DNA from: Suillus spraguei
Taxonomy: Eukaryota; Basidiomycota; Agaricomycetes; Boletales; Suillaceae
Direction of reading: 5' to 3'
DNA: 64,000 nucleotides
NCBI GenBank assembly: GCA_016800925.1
Contig: JABCPU010000043.1
Span: 186,001-250,000, forward strand
The notes under the pieces were generated by a model. That model saw nothing but the letters and a program-made list of their open reading frames with translations. It was not told the DNA's origin and did not search any database. Below are positions 11,002 to 21,878 of the stretch, in pieces. The stretch's first letter is position 1. The number at the start of each line of letters is the position of its first letter. Both the position numbers and the translations under genes were made by a program.

Positions 11002-12501
11002 ATGACCTCTTCCGCAAATGTTTCATTCCCCACTGCTTACATTCACCCTGTCACTGAAGAAACTTATACCACCACTGACCACTATGCTGACCTCATCAGA
11101 AACATCGACGGAAACTCCTTCGTTGAAGCCGCCCTCCTCTGCCCTGGACACGCAACCGAGATTGAAAAGATCCTTACTGGCAAGGATGCGTTTGTCACTA
11201 TCCTCCTCACCAACATCATCTGCACAGCCGCCCTTATTGAAACCATATGCCACGACGTTCAAGATGATGCTATCCGTCAACAAATCTTACACTGCCAGAA
11301 ACATATTCACTCTTATGGGTTGCTTCTCCTTCCCAATTCTTTTAAGGCTGATGTTGAAATGGCTATTTACATCGTGGCCCAGCGTTGAGCAGGTGTGGCG
11401 AGACCTCCCTCTCTGCAAAGAGATCCACTCCCAATTCTTGCTCCTCCCACCCGTGATTCGGGCACTCGTTCTAATATTGCTGCCCTTACTGGCTTACTTG
11501 CTGCTGTTCAGGAAGCCAATAACACAGCCAACGCCATCATCGGAGAACTTGAAGGAGCAACGGTCGACTCTAGAGAAGCGAGAGGATTGGTAGCTCGTCT
11601 AATTGACGCTATTCACCATTATGAAATGCAACCTACACCATCACCAATCAACACTACCATCATGCTTGAAGAGGACACAGAACCTCCTCATCTATTCACT
11701 GAATGCCGTGCCATGCACAAAAAAACAGTCATAACTAATGCACTACATAACAAGCTTGCTGAGATTATTGCGCTCGGGAATCGTGTAACAGAAGAATTAG
11801 ATAACAAACCCGTCGAAGTCAACGCGCTTGGTCAACTTTTAAAAGACCTTCACATCCATCCTCCTATGGTTGTCCCTCGCATTCTTAACTCTACCATCCC
11901 TGTCCTCGTAGAAGCTCTAGGGCCCACAACTTCCTCAGACCCAGATGAGTTGCTAGCTGCAGCCGTCGTGACACCAGCGCCCTCTATTTACACCATTGAT
12001 GATCATCAAATCAACAACATTCGCTCTAGCAACAAGTGCGCTCTTAGATGTATTACTCACAAATGAGGGAAGAAACGCACACATTCTACGAGCCCTTACC
12101 GCTGCATCGTCACCCCAACTCCACTTCGAAAAGCACACTCCAACCCAGACGAGAATATGAAATGCCGCGTCTGCGAACAACTCGGGCATCATCAGAAGAA
12201 TTGTGCAGAGTACCAGTGTGGAATCTGTCGGTATTGGTCACCAACTCATTTATCCATTTATTGTCCTCAACGAGTCAGAACTCCCACTTTTACATTAACT
12301 TGGAAGGACGATGGGTTCTACAATGCACTTCGTTCCTGGGAACGACAGCTTGATGATGGACGGATTCAAGCAGCAGCTAGGAGAGATTATAAACGGCATG
12401 CTGGTGCTGAAGAAGCCAAGTACATGAGGAGTGGTTCAGTTCTTGACGAAGACTATGAGTATAGCGACGATCCTATCTATTACGCTAATCAAGAAGAGTA
12501 A
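11002..12501 (+). pseudogene. Third ORF of copy A (post-pol, two zinc knuckles), two internal TGA
   Basis: One frame runs from ATG 11002 to TAA 12499-12501, interrupted only by TGA at 11386-11388 and 12064-12066. It aligns throughout with the intact 489-aa ORF of copy B. N-terminal landmarks are FPTAYIHPVT, GNSFVEAALLCPGHATEIEK and LLTNIICTAALIE. Near the C-terminus are CRVCEQLGHHQKNC (C-x2-C-x4-H-x4-C) and a second Cys/His cluster ending THLSIYCPQR, then FTLTWKDDGFYNALRSWE. Function unknown; the knuckles suggest nucleic-acid binding. The first stop replaces CGA in copy B. Confidence 0.82.
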
Positions 12502-12533
12502 AGTTGGTGACTTTACGTGTAAAACGGGGGTAA

Positions 12534-13008
12534 TGTTACAATCATACGTGCCCCTATTCATTTTCTATTCTCCTTTGTCTTGTATATTACGTAACATGAC
12601 TCTGACTCATATGCTCAATGCATCTGTACTGTAGTAAGCCTTCCTCCTTTGGATACGTGCTTACATTCTCACACCTCTCTTGGTCTGTGCGCACATATTG
12701 GCTTATTTAAGCACATTGTATTACACTTGTATACTTTACTTTAATCTTACTGGGTTTTACCTGGAACATCCTTCGCTTAGGTCTCCAACCTAAGTCGTCT
12801 TGAATCGTCTCTAAGTCTAAGCACTCCTTAGCCTTAGTCCCTATTCTCATAGAACCTCAAAGACCTGTCTTTGAGGCTGAACCCTTGATAGTACTCAGAA
12901 CGCGTTCCTTGTACTTTTGCCTTGTCCTCTTCTGGACATTGTAGAACTTCCCAGCAGACCGGCTGTGTCTTTTCACTGTCACTGGTGATGCCATCTCAGT
13001 TCATAACA
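12534..13008 (+). repeat. 3' LTR of copy A (475 bp)
   Basis: It begins TGTTACAATC right after the polypurine tract AACGGGGGTAA and ends CAGTTCATAACA. It contains TATTTAAGCACA and, ~40 bp on, ACTTTAATCTT. The right-hand TSD GTAGC follows at once. Confidence 0.92.
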
Positions 13009-13013
13009 GTAGC

Positions 13014-13286
13014 TTTTGATGATGGGATTTTCAATTGTTGACAGTGTGCCAAGGTATGATATTGAATTATCATGTGATAGCATGCTGCTGATATTCTACC
13101 AAAGACAGCTACTGTTGCATGGATGGCTTCTTATGACAAGATCTATAATTGCTGGTAGTGTGCCAGTGTATGATACTAGATTATTGTGCTATAGAAAAAG
13201 TGCTGATTATCTACCCAATATACCTGGCTTTAGATAGGTAGTTTTTGATGATGGGATTTGCAATTGCTGACAGTGTGTCAAGGTAT
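13014..13286. repeat. Right part of the interspersed repeat split by copy A
   Basis: Two diverged units are visible. Words gatgatgggattt, tgacagtgtg and gtatgatatt or gtatgatact recur at 13018-13110 and 13145-13275. The second unit is cut at ~13286 by a Copia LTR. No coding sequence. Confidence 0.55.
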
Positions 13287-13746
13287 TGACAAAACCAAGT
13301 AAAAGCGGCATATACCATGCTCAGCCGCTATCCAAAGGAAGGATGAGAGAATGACTTGTATTCACCTAAGTAAAAGCAGCGTATACCATGCTACTACATA
13401 GTCAGATATAAAGTAAATATGAATGACAGTAAGTGCATACCTCAGCTGCTATCCAAAGGAAGGATGAGAGAATGACTGAGGGAAAATTACATGACAAGGG
13501 TCCATTATATGATAGGAACGAGCTCACTAAGACACCATGAGGCTCGCTTGAGAAATCCCTAACCTCTCCACTATTATGTGTGCACCCAAGCACCCAAGCA
13601 CCTCTGAGGCACACTTAAGCATGTACATGATTAAGCGCAATGAAGCGCGACAAAACATGATGAAGTGTGGTCAAACACGAAAGGCACAGGAAAGGCGCAG
13701 TGAGGTGCACACTTCACCAAAGGTGCGAACTCATCTGGTTTTGTCA
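13287..13746 (-). repeat. Ty1/Copia 3' LTR (460 bp)
   Basis: The segment has perfect 11-bp inverted ends, TGACAAAACCA and TGGTTTTGTCA. It lies directly downstream (minus strand) of a Copia RNase H reading frame, as a 3' LTR should. Inside, two ~45-bp words (atccaaaggaaggatgagag) are repeated at 13330 and 13450. No second LTR is found, so the element is cut on its 5' side. Confidence 0.7.
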
Positions 13747-14306
13747 CTCCCACTCGAGTGAAGTTGTGGACCCATGGTGAATTTCCAATGCTTGTCATGA
13801 ATTAGTGGTTTTGTGAGGATGTCTGCCACCATGTCATCTGTTGGGATGTAACATATGACTGCTTCACCTTTTGCCACTAGATCATCACGCACAAAATGGT
13901 ACTTGCACTGGATGAGCTTTGTGCATGCGCGGAATTGCGCATCTTTGGTAAGAATGATGGCTGCCTGATTATCACAGTGGAGTATGGTGGGTGTGCCTTG
14001 CTTTTCACCAACTTCAGCAAAGAATGTGCGAAGCCAGGTGAGATGCTGTCCTGCATTGCTGAGTCCAATGTATTCAGATTCAGTGGTGGAAAGCACGTCC
14101 ATGCTTTGTCGTTTGCTTGCCAAAGATATGGCACTGCAGTTTGTGATGAAGGTGTAACCTGATGTGGAGCACAAAGTATCTAACTCGCCAGACCAGTCTG
14201 TGTCTGAATAGCCATGGAAGTCCATGTCCATTTGCACATCAGTTCCATCATAGGTCAGTTCCATGTCATGTTGTCTTCTTAGAATATGAAAAACAGAAAA
14301 GTTCAC
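13731..14306 (-). pseudogene. pol: Copia pol C-terminus: RNase H, 5'-truncated
   Basis: 191 codons are open on the minus strand. RNase H landmarks are GYSDTDWSGELDT (catalytic D), STTESEYIGLSNAG (E) and ILHCDNQAAIILTK (D), then the Copia C-terminal signature MVADILTKPL. It ends as the 3' LTR begins. The RT, integrase and gag parts are absent to the right, so this is a fragment. It is a separate Copia copy from the one around the KDZ element. Confidence 0.9.
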
Positions 14307-15146
14307 TGAATTTCAATATTCTCCATGGTCAATGGTTCAGACAAATACCAATGGTTGATAACGTGGTTGTTCGTGGGGAAAAGGGCAAACAACTCTTTCT
14401 TGTCTTTGTTTGATCAAAGGACAGGGGGATAAAATCAGTAACTGGCGTGATGCAGTGCTTGTGATTTTATGAAATGATGTACAGACTTGTGATGATGATG
14501 TGTGATGCTGATGTATGATATGCGATGATGCTACTCCTAACTCTCACTAATTAATGAAGTCAACTAAGCCGTCTAGCACTGATCAGACTATTCAATATGT
14601 CACTTCAAAACCAACTCTCTGCTGCTGAGGCACTTCACGATGAGTATGATGCAGGTCAGAACAGAGTACACCCTCTTGATGTAGTCTTAAGTGGCCGAGC
14701 TATTGATATTGTTGAATGATTGCTAGTCTTGTTGTCCTCCCGAATTAACTAATGAAATATATGAATGCAATATCAATATTCTCCCCACATAAATGTGTTC
14801 TGTGTCATAAAGAGAACTAGATGTCGTCGACACTAGATGACTAGTAACCTTGCACTAGCTAGTGTGAGAATATGTGATGACTTGGTGGCTTGCTGATGTG
14901 TCTATATGTTGTGAGAAATAATGTCCAAAGACTGGAGTGAAATAACTTAATGTTTCACTCAGTATGTTTGCTTAATGCTTAGATTCACACTTAATTATAT
15001 TGTGAAATATATAATTTATTAGAGGGGCTCCTTGGCCTGCCCTCCTCTGAGTGTGAGAAACTATTGCCTGACTAGTGTACTGGTCACTGGTGTGATGGTT
15101 GTTGACAAGATTACTTTTTTCAGAGAGGGAAAGTGGGCTCCTTATA
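14307..15146. other. Unassigned sequence with one short ORF
   Basis: AT-rich sequence with simple gatgatgatg-type runs near 14480-14540. No transposon ends or protein motif found. The one neat frame inside is the 40-codon ORF at 14597-14719, listed separately. Confidence 0.4.
14597..14719 (+). CDS. Short ORF, 40 codons, unknown
   Basis: ATG to TGA encodes MSLQNQLSAAEALHDEYDAG followed by 20 more residues. The composition is protein-like and the frame is clean, but I recognise no family and see no splice partner. It may be a first exon or chance. Confidence 0.15.
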   Translation: MSLQNQLSAAEALHDEYDAGQNRVHPLDVVLSGRAIDIVE

Positions 15147-15448
15147 AGGTAGAAGTCACAAAAAACCAACAAACATCATGTAATAAAATGTTACAAAATT
15201 GTGACAAATAGAAAATAGCGATTAAGTTACTGTAAAACTCACAGTTAGAAAAATAGAAAAGATGGCATTGATGAGAGTTGTTCTATGCACAAAATCATCT
15301 TTTCAGAACTGCAAGAAATGAACTAGCGAGTGTGATAATCAATGTTTCTTAAAGTGTGCTGCCAGCAGAGTGTAAAGCTGAAAGTCCGATGTAGTGTGCC
15401 ACAAAGCTGTGGCAGCGCCAACTTGCAGCGCAGCATGGGCAACAACAA

Positions 15449-15748
15449 GATCTGGCAAAAAACACAGATACACCAAGGCTTAGGGCTGAGTGTAAAGATT
15501 TCAAGTATCCAGATGGACAGATAACTTGCTGTTGTCGGCGGTTGATGTACTCCCAAGCAGATTTTGCATTGGTTGGATCATTCCTTGAGGCCTTGTGTGG
15601 AGCGCAAGGCATTGATGTAATCTTCCTGCCAAAGTTCCACTGTGAACTAAATTTTATTGAACAATGTTGGAGGTATACAAAGATAATTTATCGGATGAAG
15701 GATCCATGCATCAATCTGAATCTGCTCTCAAACAAAGATGACATCAGC
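15449..15748 (+). pseudogene. DDE transposase fragment, left part
   Basis: The frame reads RAECKDFKYPDG, then CCCRRLMYSQADFA and the strong motif FLPKFHCELNFIEQCWRY. The last matches the L-P-x-x-x-x-x-L-N-x-I-E segment holding the catalytic Glu of DDE_3-type transposases. The frame is cut at the TSD of copy B and continues at 23373. The N-terminal region with the first two Asp residues is not seen, so no active enzyme is encoded. Confidence 0.8.
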
Positions 15749-16224
15749 TGTTACGAACTGGGGTGGCGTCACCAGCGACAGTGAGAAGACACAGACGGTC
15801 TGCTGGGAGGTTCTTACAATGTCCAGAAGAGGACAAGGTGAAAGTACAAAGAACGCGTTCTGAGTACGATCACGGGTTCGGCCTCAAGAACAAGTTCAAG
15901 AGGTTCTACAAGAATAGAGACTAAGGCTAAGGAGTGCTTAGACTTAGAGACGATTCAAGGACGACTTAGGTTGGAGGCCTAAGTGAAGGAGATTCCAGGT
16001 AAAACCCAGTAAGATTAAAGTAGGGAATCTACTACAAGTACACTGTGCTTAAATAGGCCAATATGTGCGCACAGACCAAGTAACCGTGAGAACGTAACTG
16101 CGTATCCTAATAAGGAAGGCATGTGTTGTACAGATGCGTTGAGCATATGAGTCAGAGTCATGTGACATGATATACAAGTAAGGAAACAAAGGGAAAATGA
16201 ATAGGGGCACGTACGACTGTAACA
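15749..16224 (-). repeat. 3' LTR of copy B (476 bp)
   Basis: On the minus strand it runs TGTTACAGTC to CGTAACA. The PPT lies just upstream of it (plus-strand ttaccccctt at 16225). It retains C in CpG where the 5' LTR has T/A at seven sites. Confidence 0.95.
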
Positions 16225-16257
16225 TTACCCCCTTATTACATTGAAAGTCACTGACTT

Positions 16258-17727
16258 TCAAACATCTTGGTTGTCGTCATAGACGGGATCATAGTCGTCG
16301 TAATTAGCGACGTCTTCATCAGCGGCGCTTCCTCCTAGCATATAAGCCGCCTCCTCTTCTGCTACAGTTCTTGCTCGTCGACCTTCTTTTCGTCGTCGAC
16401 GGTTAATAAGATACTGTTCCCACCTACGTAGTGCATCATAGAATCCATCATCCTTCCAGGTAAGCGTGAACGGGGGTTCTCCACGACGCTGAGGGCAATA
16501 AATGGACAGATGGGTGGGACCGTGACACAGACAGATTTGACACTGATAGTCAGGACAATTCTTTTGCCGGTGTCCGACGATGCCGCAGATTTGGCATTTC
16601 ATGTTTTCGTCAGTGTTAGAGATGGACATACGTAATGGTGATGGTGAGATAACGGGTGGGGGACTAGTGGATCTGGCACGTTTCTTCCCTTTCTTTCGCG
16701 TCATGCGTTTTAAGGTGAGGTTATTATCACATCGAAGCTGCGCTTGTTGTTTACTAGTTAGCGTGTACGCGGAGACAGGGAGGTCAGGAGTAGTTCCTCG
16801 TTCAGCAGTCGCAAGAAGTTCGTTAGAGGAGGAAGGGGAAGTGATGCCGAAGTCCTTTACTAAGACTGGCGAGACAGGATCCATTGGACCAAATGAAGAC
16901 AGGATAGACATGGGAGGATGGATCTGAAGGTCATGAAGTCGAGGGCCGAGTGTTATTAATTCAACGACAGGAATTCCTAACTTCTTTGCAGCTTCACACT
17001 GTTCTTCAGAACAGGGCTCGTATAGCCATGCGGGATGGTCATGAGAGACTATGACGGGAGACGATGAAGTCAGTTGTTTGATGGGAGATGGGGTTCGGGG
17101 AGAAGCGAGGTCGGCTTGTGTTTGCTGCAAATCACTGATGGCTTCTTCGACTAGGTTTCTAGCTGCTCTGGTTTCAACGACTGATTTCTGGATGGTTTCG
17201 ACGACTGCATTGGTGAGCTGCCCGATCTCTTGGACAGCAGTGCATAAGCCAGCAAGGGCGTCAACACTAGAATACATGCGCGAAGCAGGGGGTGCTGGAA
17301 TAGGAAGTGGCGCATCTTCCTGCGGAGAGGGAGGTCGAGCAATGCCTGCTCGATGTTCGGCCACGATGTGAATAGCTTCTTCAACATCGCTTTTAAAAGA
17401 ACCGGGAAGCAACAACATAGCATAAGAACGAATGCGTTTTTGAAGATGTAAGAAACATTGACGATATGTAGCATCTGTGGTTTCATTGGCTGTGGCTTCG
17501 ATGAGGGCGGCAGTGCAGATAATGTTGACGAGGAGGAGGGCGGGGAAGGCACCTTTTTCTGTGAGGATTCTTTCAATTTCAAGGGCGTGTCCTTCACATA
17601 GAAGGGCGGCTTCAATGTAGGAAGTGTTGTCGATTTCAGTGGTAAGGGATCCATATTGTTCAGCATCAGAGTCGGAGTCGTTGTTGGCAATGGTGACGGG
17701 GGTGATGTAGGCAGTGGGAAAAGACAT
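16258..17727 (-). CDS. Intact third ORF of the chromovirus, 489 aa, two zinc knuckles
   Basis: The ATG at 17727 lies 54 bp after the pol stop and the frame runs unbroken to 16258, ending between pol and the 3' LTR. N-terminal third: MSFPTAYITPVT, an acidic stretch, TSYIEAALLCEGHALEIER, then the hydrophobic run FPALLLVNIICTAALIEA. The middle is helical and Pro/Ser-rich. The C-terminal third is basic (RKKGKKRARS), then CQICGIVGHRQKNC (C-x2-C-x4-H-x4-C) and CQICLCHGPTHLSIYC (C-x2-C-x6-H-x4-C), then FTLTWKDDGFYDALRRWEQY and an acidic tail. All four copies carry it at the same place. Its position is that of env-like or accessory ORFs, but no signal peptide or clear membrane anchor is seen. RNA binding or Gag-like packaging is inference. 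Confidence 0.85.
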   Translation of the reverse strand: MSFPTAYITPVTIANNDSDSDAEQYGSLTTEIDNTSYIEAALLCEGHALEIERILTEKGAFPALLLVNIICTAALIEATANETTDATYRQCFLHLQKRIRSYAMLLLPGSFKSDVEEAIHIVAEHRAGIARPPSPQEDAPLPIPAPPASRMYSSVDALAGLCTAVQEIGQLTNAVVETIQKSVVETRAARNLVEEAISDLQQTQADLASPRTPSPIKQLTSSSPVIVSHDHPAWLYEPCSEEQCEAAKKLGIPVVELITLGPRLHDLQIHPPMSILSSFGPMDPVSPVLVKDFGITSPSSSNELLATAERGTTPDLPVSAYTLTSKQQAQLRCDNNLTLKRMTRKKGKKRARSTSPPPVISPSPLRMSISNTDENMKCQICGIVGHRQKNCPDYQCQICLCHGPTHLSIYCPQRRGEPPFTLTWKDDGFYDALRRWEQYLINRRRRKEGRRARTVAEEEAAYMLGGSAADEDVANYDDYDPVYDDNQDV

Positions 17728-17781
17728 TTCGATGGTGGTAGTTGATCAAGTGCTAGTGCGAGTTGATTGACTGAAGGATAA

Positions 17782-19220
17782 TCAGAGGGCGTGTTGCTTC
17801 TTATAAGCGTTCAAGATTCGAGCGGAGTTTTTCAAGTTCTTTTCTGAGAGCCATTCGTTATCTCCCGATGAGTATCCTTTCCAGGAAACAAGATAGCGTC
17901 GGCGAGTGCCGGTTCCTTTGTGAGAAAGGATTGCTTCTACTTCATATTCTTCTTCTTCTTTGATGATGTCAGGTGGTGGTTCGGGGAAATTCGGGCCGTG
18001 TACGTCCGTTTCGCTATAGGATGATAAGACAGAAGTGTGGAACGTGGGATGAATTTTCCACTGCGGAGGGAGTTTGAGTGTGAACGTAATGGGAGATAAG
18101 ACATCGATGATCGGGAAAGGTCCGTATCGTTTTGGGGCAAGTTTCCTCGATGGGAGTTTGAGTCTCAGATTAGCGGCAGATAGCCAAACCTTATCTCCGA
18201 TCTTCCATGGGGTGTACTTATCTCCTCGGGATCGTTCGGCCATTGTCTGCATTGCAATGTTATGACAGGTGATTGCTTCTTCTCTTATCTTCTGCAGAGA
18301 TTGTACTCGATCTTCTGCTGCGGGGACGGATGAGTCAGGGATAAGGTGAGGGATAGCACGTGGTTCGTATCCCATCATTAGATAGAAAGGTGATGCATTC
18401 CTTGCATCATGTTTTCGGTGGTTGTGGACGAATTCGGCAATTGGTAGGTGTTCTACCCAATCTTCGGGGTTGTTGCGGCAATAGATGCATAGATATGTTT
18501 CGAGTTCTTGATTTAGCCTTTCAGTTTGACCATCAGTTTGCGGGTGATAAGCTGTGGATGGAGCGATGATGTAGTCGAGAAGTCGGGCAAGTTCTTTAGA
18601 GAAGCGAGATAGGAACTGCGGGCCTCGATCCGATATAACTTTGTCATGGAGTCCAAATCGGCGGTAGACGTGTTTCAAAAATAGTTTAGCAACGCCTTCG
18701 GAAGTGATGGTTGTCAAACAAGGGATAATAATTACCCCCTTCATAAGGCCATGGTCTACCACGACCATGATACTGTCAAAGCCACCAGAGACAGGCAGGT
18801 CAGTGATAAGGTCGACGGAGACCTGGGAAAAGGCCGAGTCGCAGATGAGGGGATGGGAGTGAGCGGTGGGCAAACAGGATGTGTATCTGCTTTCATCTGC
18901 TGGCAAAGGGCACACCCTTCCACATATTTCCGAATGTAGGAGCCCATAGCGGGCCACCAAGCCTCTCGTTTAACAAGCTCTTCTGTTTTGAATCTACCTG
19001 GATGACCCGCGGTAGGATGATCATGATACCTGTTCAGGATATCGGAGCGATGCGCCGGCGGAATATAGGCGTGATTCTTAAAATAGAGGACGTTCTCCTC
19101 AATCTTCCAGTCAGAGAGTGCCGATTTCATAGGGGGAAGGCACACGCCATCAAGGGCATCAGACGCCGTCTTGAAGACAGGGTCGTCGAGGGGGTCAGAG
19201 GATGACAGCACATCCTTCAA
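17782..19220 (-). pseudogene. pol: Integrase and chromodomain of copy B, one frameshift
   Basis: 19220-18756 gives the zinc-binding part (RYHDHPTAGHPGRFKTEEL, EGCALCQQMK; HHCC complete). A one-base loss near 18825 shifts the frame, and 18960-17782 continues with VDLITDLPVSGGFDS, SDRGPQFLSRFSKEL and RLNQELETYL (D, D, E present), then the GPFPI/HPTFH linker. The chromodomain at the end reads [13 protein letters not shown] and [17 protein letters not shown]. Apart from the single shift, every catalytic residue is in place. Role: joining cDNA to host DNA, with the chromodomain likely choosing heterochromatin. Confidence 0.92.
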
Positions 19221-20994
19221 GTCGGTGTCAATAAGGCGAACGAAAGAGTGTCAGGGAGGAGAGTTTGGTCTTCATTATCGTCTTTACCGGAATCGTAGTC
19301 GGGCCGACGAGATAGTGCATCAGGTACGGCTAGTTTGGTACCTGCAACGTGATGCAGTTCAATGTCATAAATAGACAAAATCAATTGCCAACTGCTTGGC
19401 GACGGGTAAGCTTCTGTGCACTTCTAAAGTACAGGAGGTTTTGTGGTCGGTGAACACCAGGACAGGGTGTGGGTTACCTTCAAGATAGTGGCGCCATTCA
19501 TTTAGTGCCCGGATTACGGCAAGAGTTCTCGATCAAAGATCTGATAATTGCGTTCTGCGGGGTTCAAAGACTGTGAAAGATATGCACATGGGTGATAAAC
19601 ACCATTTTCATCAGTCTGCAGGAGAACTCCGCCAGTTGCTACAAGTGAAGCGTCAGTAGCAATAGCAAATTGTCGGGAAGGATCAGGGTTACGGAGTACC
19701 GGTTGAGATGTAAAGCGCCGTTTCAGTTCTTCGAAGGTGTCCATGCATTCGGGTGACCAATCAAAGATCTTATCTTTCTTTGTGAGATCGATAGGCGGTC
19801 GAGCGATGTCAGAATAGTGGGAAATGAATGTGCGGTAGAAGTTGCAAAAGCCGAGGAATGACCGAACATCTTTTACAGATTTCGGAACTGGCCATTCGGA
19901 GATTCCCTTGGTCTTGGCGGTGTCCATTGCAACTTGTCCGGGGCGAATTATCATTCCGAGGTATTCCACTTCTTCTGCATCAAACGTGCATTTCTCCGGT
20001 TTCAGGAACAGATGTTCTTTTCGTATTTTCATCAAAACCCGTCTAGTTCTTTCACAATGTTCTTCCATAGTCGTAGAGAAAATCAGGATATCGTCCATGT
20101 AGATAACCATCCATCCTTCGTTGATTTCCTGTTGGAAGGTGCGATTCATGTATGCTTGGAAAGTTGCTGGGGAGTTACAAAGGCCAAAGAACATGATGTT
20201 TGGTTCAAAAAGACCAAATTCTGTAGTAAAGGCAGCTTTCCAGCGATCATCGGATGGATGCAAATATTGTTATAACAAGACCGAATATCCATTTTCATAA
20301 AGAACTGTGCGTTGTGAAGTCGTGCGACGAGGGAGATAGGAAGTGGAAGTGGGTATGCGTTCTTGACTGTCCAATCATTGATGTAGCGGTAATCTTGACA
20401 GGGACACAATTCTCCACTCTTCTTTCCCACAAAGAAGAAGCCACTGGCTTGGGGTGACTTCGATTCTGAGACAAAACCTTTCGCAACGTTTTCATCAATA
20501 AACGTTTTGACGGCGGTGTGTTCTTTTTCCGATAACGGGTAAACCTTAGACGTATGAGGGATGAAACCGGGTTTAGTATCAATCCGATGATCAATACCAG
20601 GGCGTTCAGGGGGTAGTTTGTTCAAACCGTCTTTAGCAAAGACGTCAGCGAAGTCATGGAGATAGCCCGGGACCAATTCTTCAAAGGGTTTCTTTTTCTT
20701 TTCCTTCTCATCCGTGGCGAATTCCTGTGCTTTGTTACTAAATTTTGGAGGGGGAAGTGGAACTGCGGAATGGTTGAAGAGTTGTTCGAGTCGAGAAGTT
20801 CCATCATGTGTGAGGGGTGTATCCATGGATACTTGTTCGATGATCCTCATACTGACTCCATTGGTATCATATTCCACAAGGAATTCTCCATCTCCAAGTT
20901 CATAGGAAGAAATCTCTCGCACTTCTGGTGCGTGCCAGACATCTTGCATGGTGTTGAACTGGTCATCATCCTCTGTTGGGATCAACGAGGGCAC
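19221..20994 (-). pseudogene. pol: Reverse transcriptase and RNase H of copy B, frameshifted
   Basis: 20994-20146 holds the linker (QDVWHAPEVREISSYELGDG), FVSESKSPQASGFFFV and RYINDW up to FMKMDIRS. A missing base in the IHPDDRW codons (~20245) shifts into 20263-19514, which carries FFGLCNSPATFQAYMNRTF, the intact catalytic IYMDDILIF, FLGFCNFYRTFI, and RNase H FAIATDASLVATGGVL to DRELL. Two more one-base losses (~19525 and ~19386) break the RNase H tail. Active-site residues of both enzymes are retained. Confidence 0.92.
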
Positions 20995-21137
20995 GGGTTC
21001 TTCTTCCTTATCGGGGATCTCTTCAATTGAAGCTGAAAGAGTTTTCAGGGGAACATAGAATTTGGACAGTTTTGGTATGTTGGTATCTCATCCAGGGATC
21101 TCCTCTTCTGCTTTTCTTTTCCCATGCTTCTGTTCAT

Positions 21138-21878
21138 CTATTGGTCATTGCTCGATAGGTTCTTGTCCAACCCGATGTTCGGGTTCAGATTCGTTCTTGC
21201 ATTTTCTGCTTGGGGAATCGGTGATACTGCTTGTGGCAATTGTACACAAGGAGTGGGGTTTGCAGTACTTGGCATTTGTACTTCAAGTTTCGGATCTTCG
21301 GGAATGAAAGGGGTTACGAGGGATTTCGGAAGTCTGGAATGTTGCCATTTGGAATGATGATTGAAGAGTTGAGGCGACCCATTCTTTTTCCGATCTGTAT
21401 CCAAGTCAATTTCAATTTCATCCGATTTTGCCGTTCGAGGAAGGACAAGTGTTTCAGCAGCCCAATCGATACTTGGGTTCATTGCTCGTAACCATGGGAT
21501 TCCCAGAAGGATTTGATCTCTTCTTCCTAGTTTGGTGATGTTGAATTTTCCATACATGGTTCGTTCATCAATTTTGACCACCAAGAGACAGTAATGCGTG
21601 ATCGGTCCTCCTTTGATAAGAGTTCCATCTGCCGTAGTAACTCGAAATGGTGTCTTAAGTTTTCGTCGCGTGATTTGATGGAGTTTCATGAACTCCTCAG
21701 AGATGAATGTTCCAGCTGCGCCAGAATCAATCACAGCGGTGGTGTCGACGGATTTTAAGCGAGTACGCGAGTGGAGGGTTATAGGGATACGAAGTTCTTT
21801 TCTTTCACCTACAGCGCGTACAAGTCTTAGTAATACTTTGGGAGAAACATACGTCGAGTCTTTGTTTCTCCAAGTCAA
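21138..21878 (-). pseudogene. pol: Protease region of copy B, in -1 frame to gag
   Basis: Read in the -1 frame from the gag stop, it gives TWRNKDSTYVSPKVLLRLV, the aspartyl protease site VIDSGAAGTFISEEF, GPITHYCLLVVKIDERTMYG and ILLGIPWLRAMNPSIDW. There is no in-frame ATG at its start, so expression by frameshifting is likely. One missing A near 21183 shifts the end of the frame out of phase with the RT frame. The protease domain itself is undamaged. Confidence 0.9.

Larger units (their letters stand above)
4940..13008 (+). mobile_element. Ty3/Gypsy chromovirus copy A, defective, TSD GTAGC
   Basis: The element is bounded by TGTTAC at 4940 and TAACA at 13008, with GTAGC directly repeated at 4935-4939 and 13009-13013. 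Order inside: truncated 5' LTR, gag, protease, RT, RNase H, integrase with chromodomain, third ORF, polypurine tract AACGGGGGTAA, 3' LTR. It is the most decayed of the four copies. It has lost the 5' LTR end, primer site and gag start, carries a 965-bp solo LTR in gag, has mutated RT and RNase H active sites, and lacks the integrase HHCC histidines. Confidence 0.92.

Noticed and set aside
21138..21878. Protease frame as a separate gene with its own start
   Set aside because: The only candidate start is TTG within the gag stop region, and sibling copies lack an ATG there too. Frameshifting from gag explains it better.
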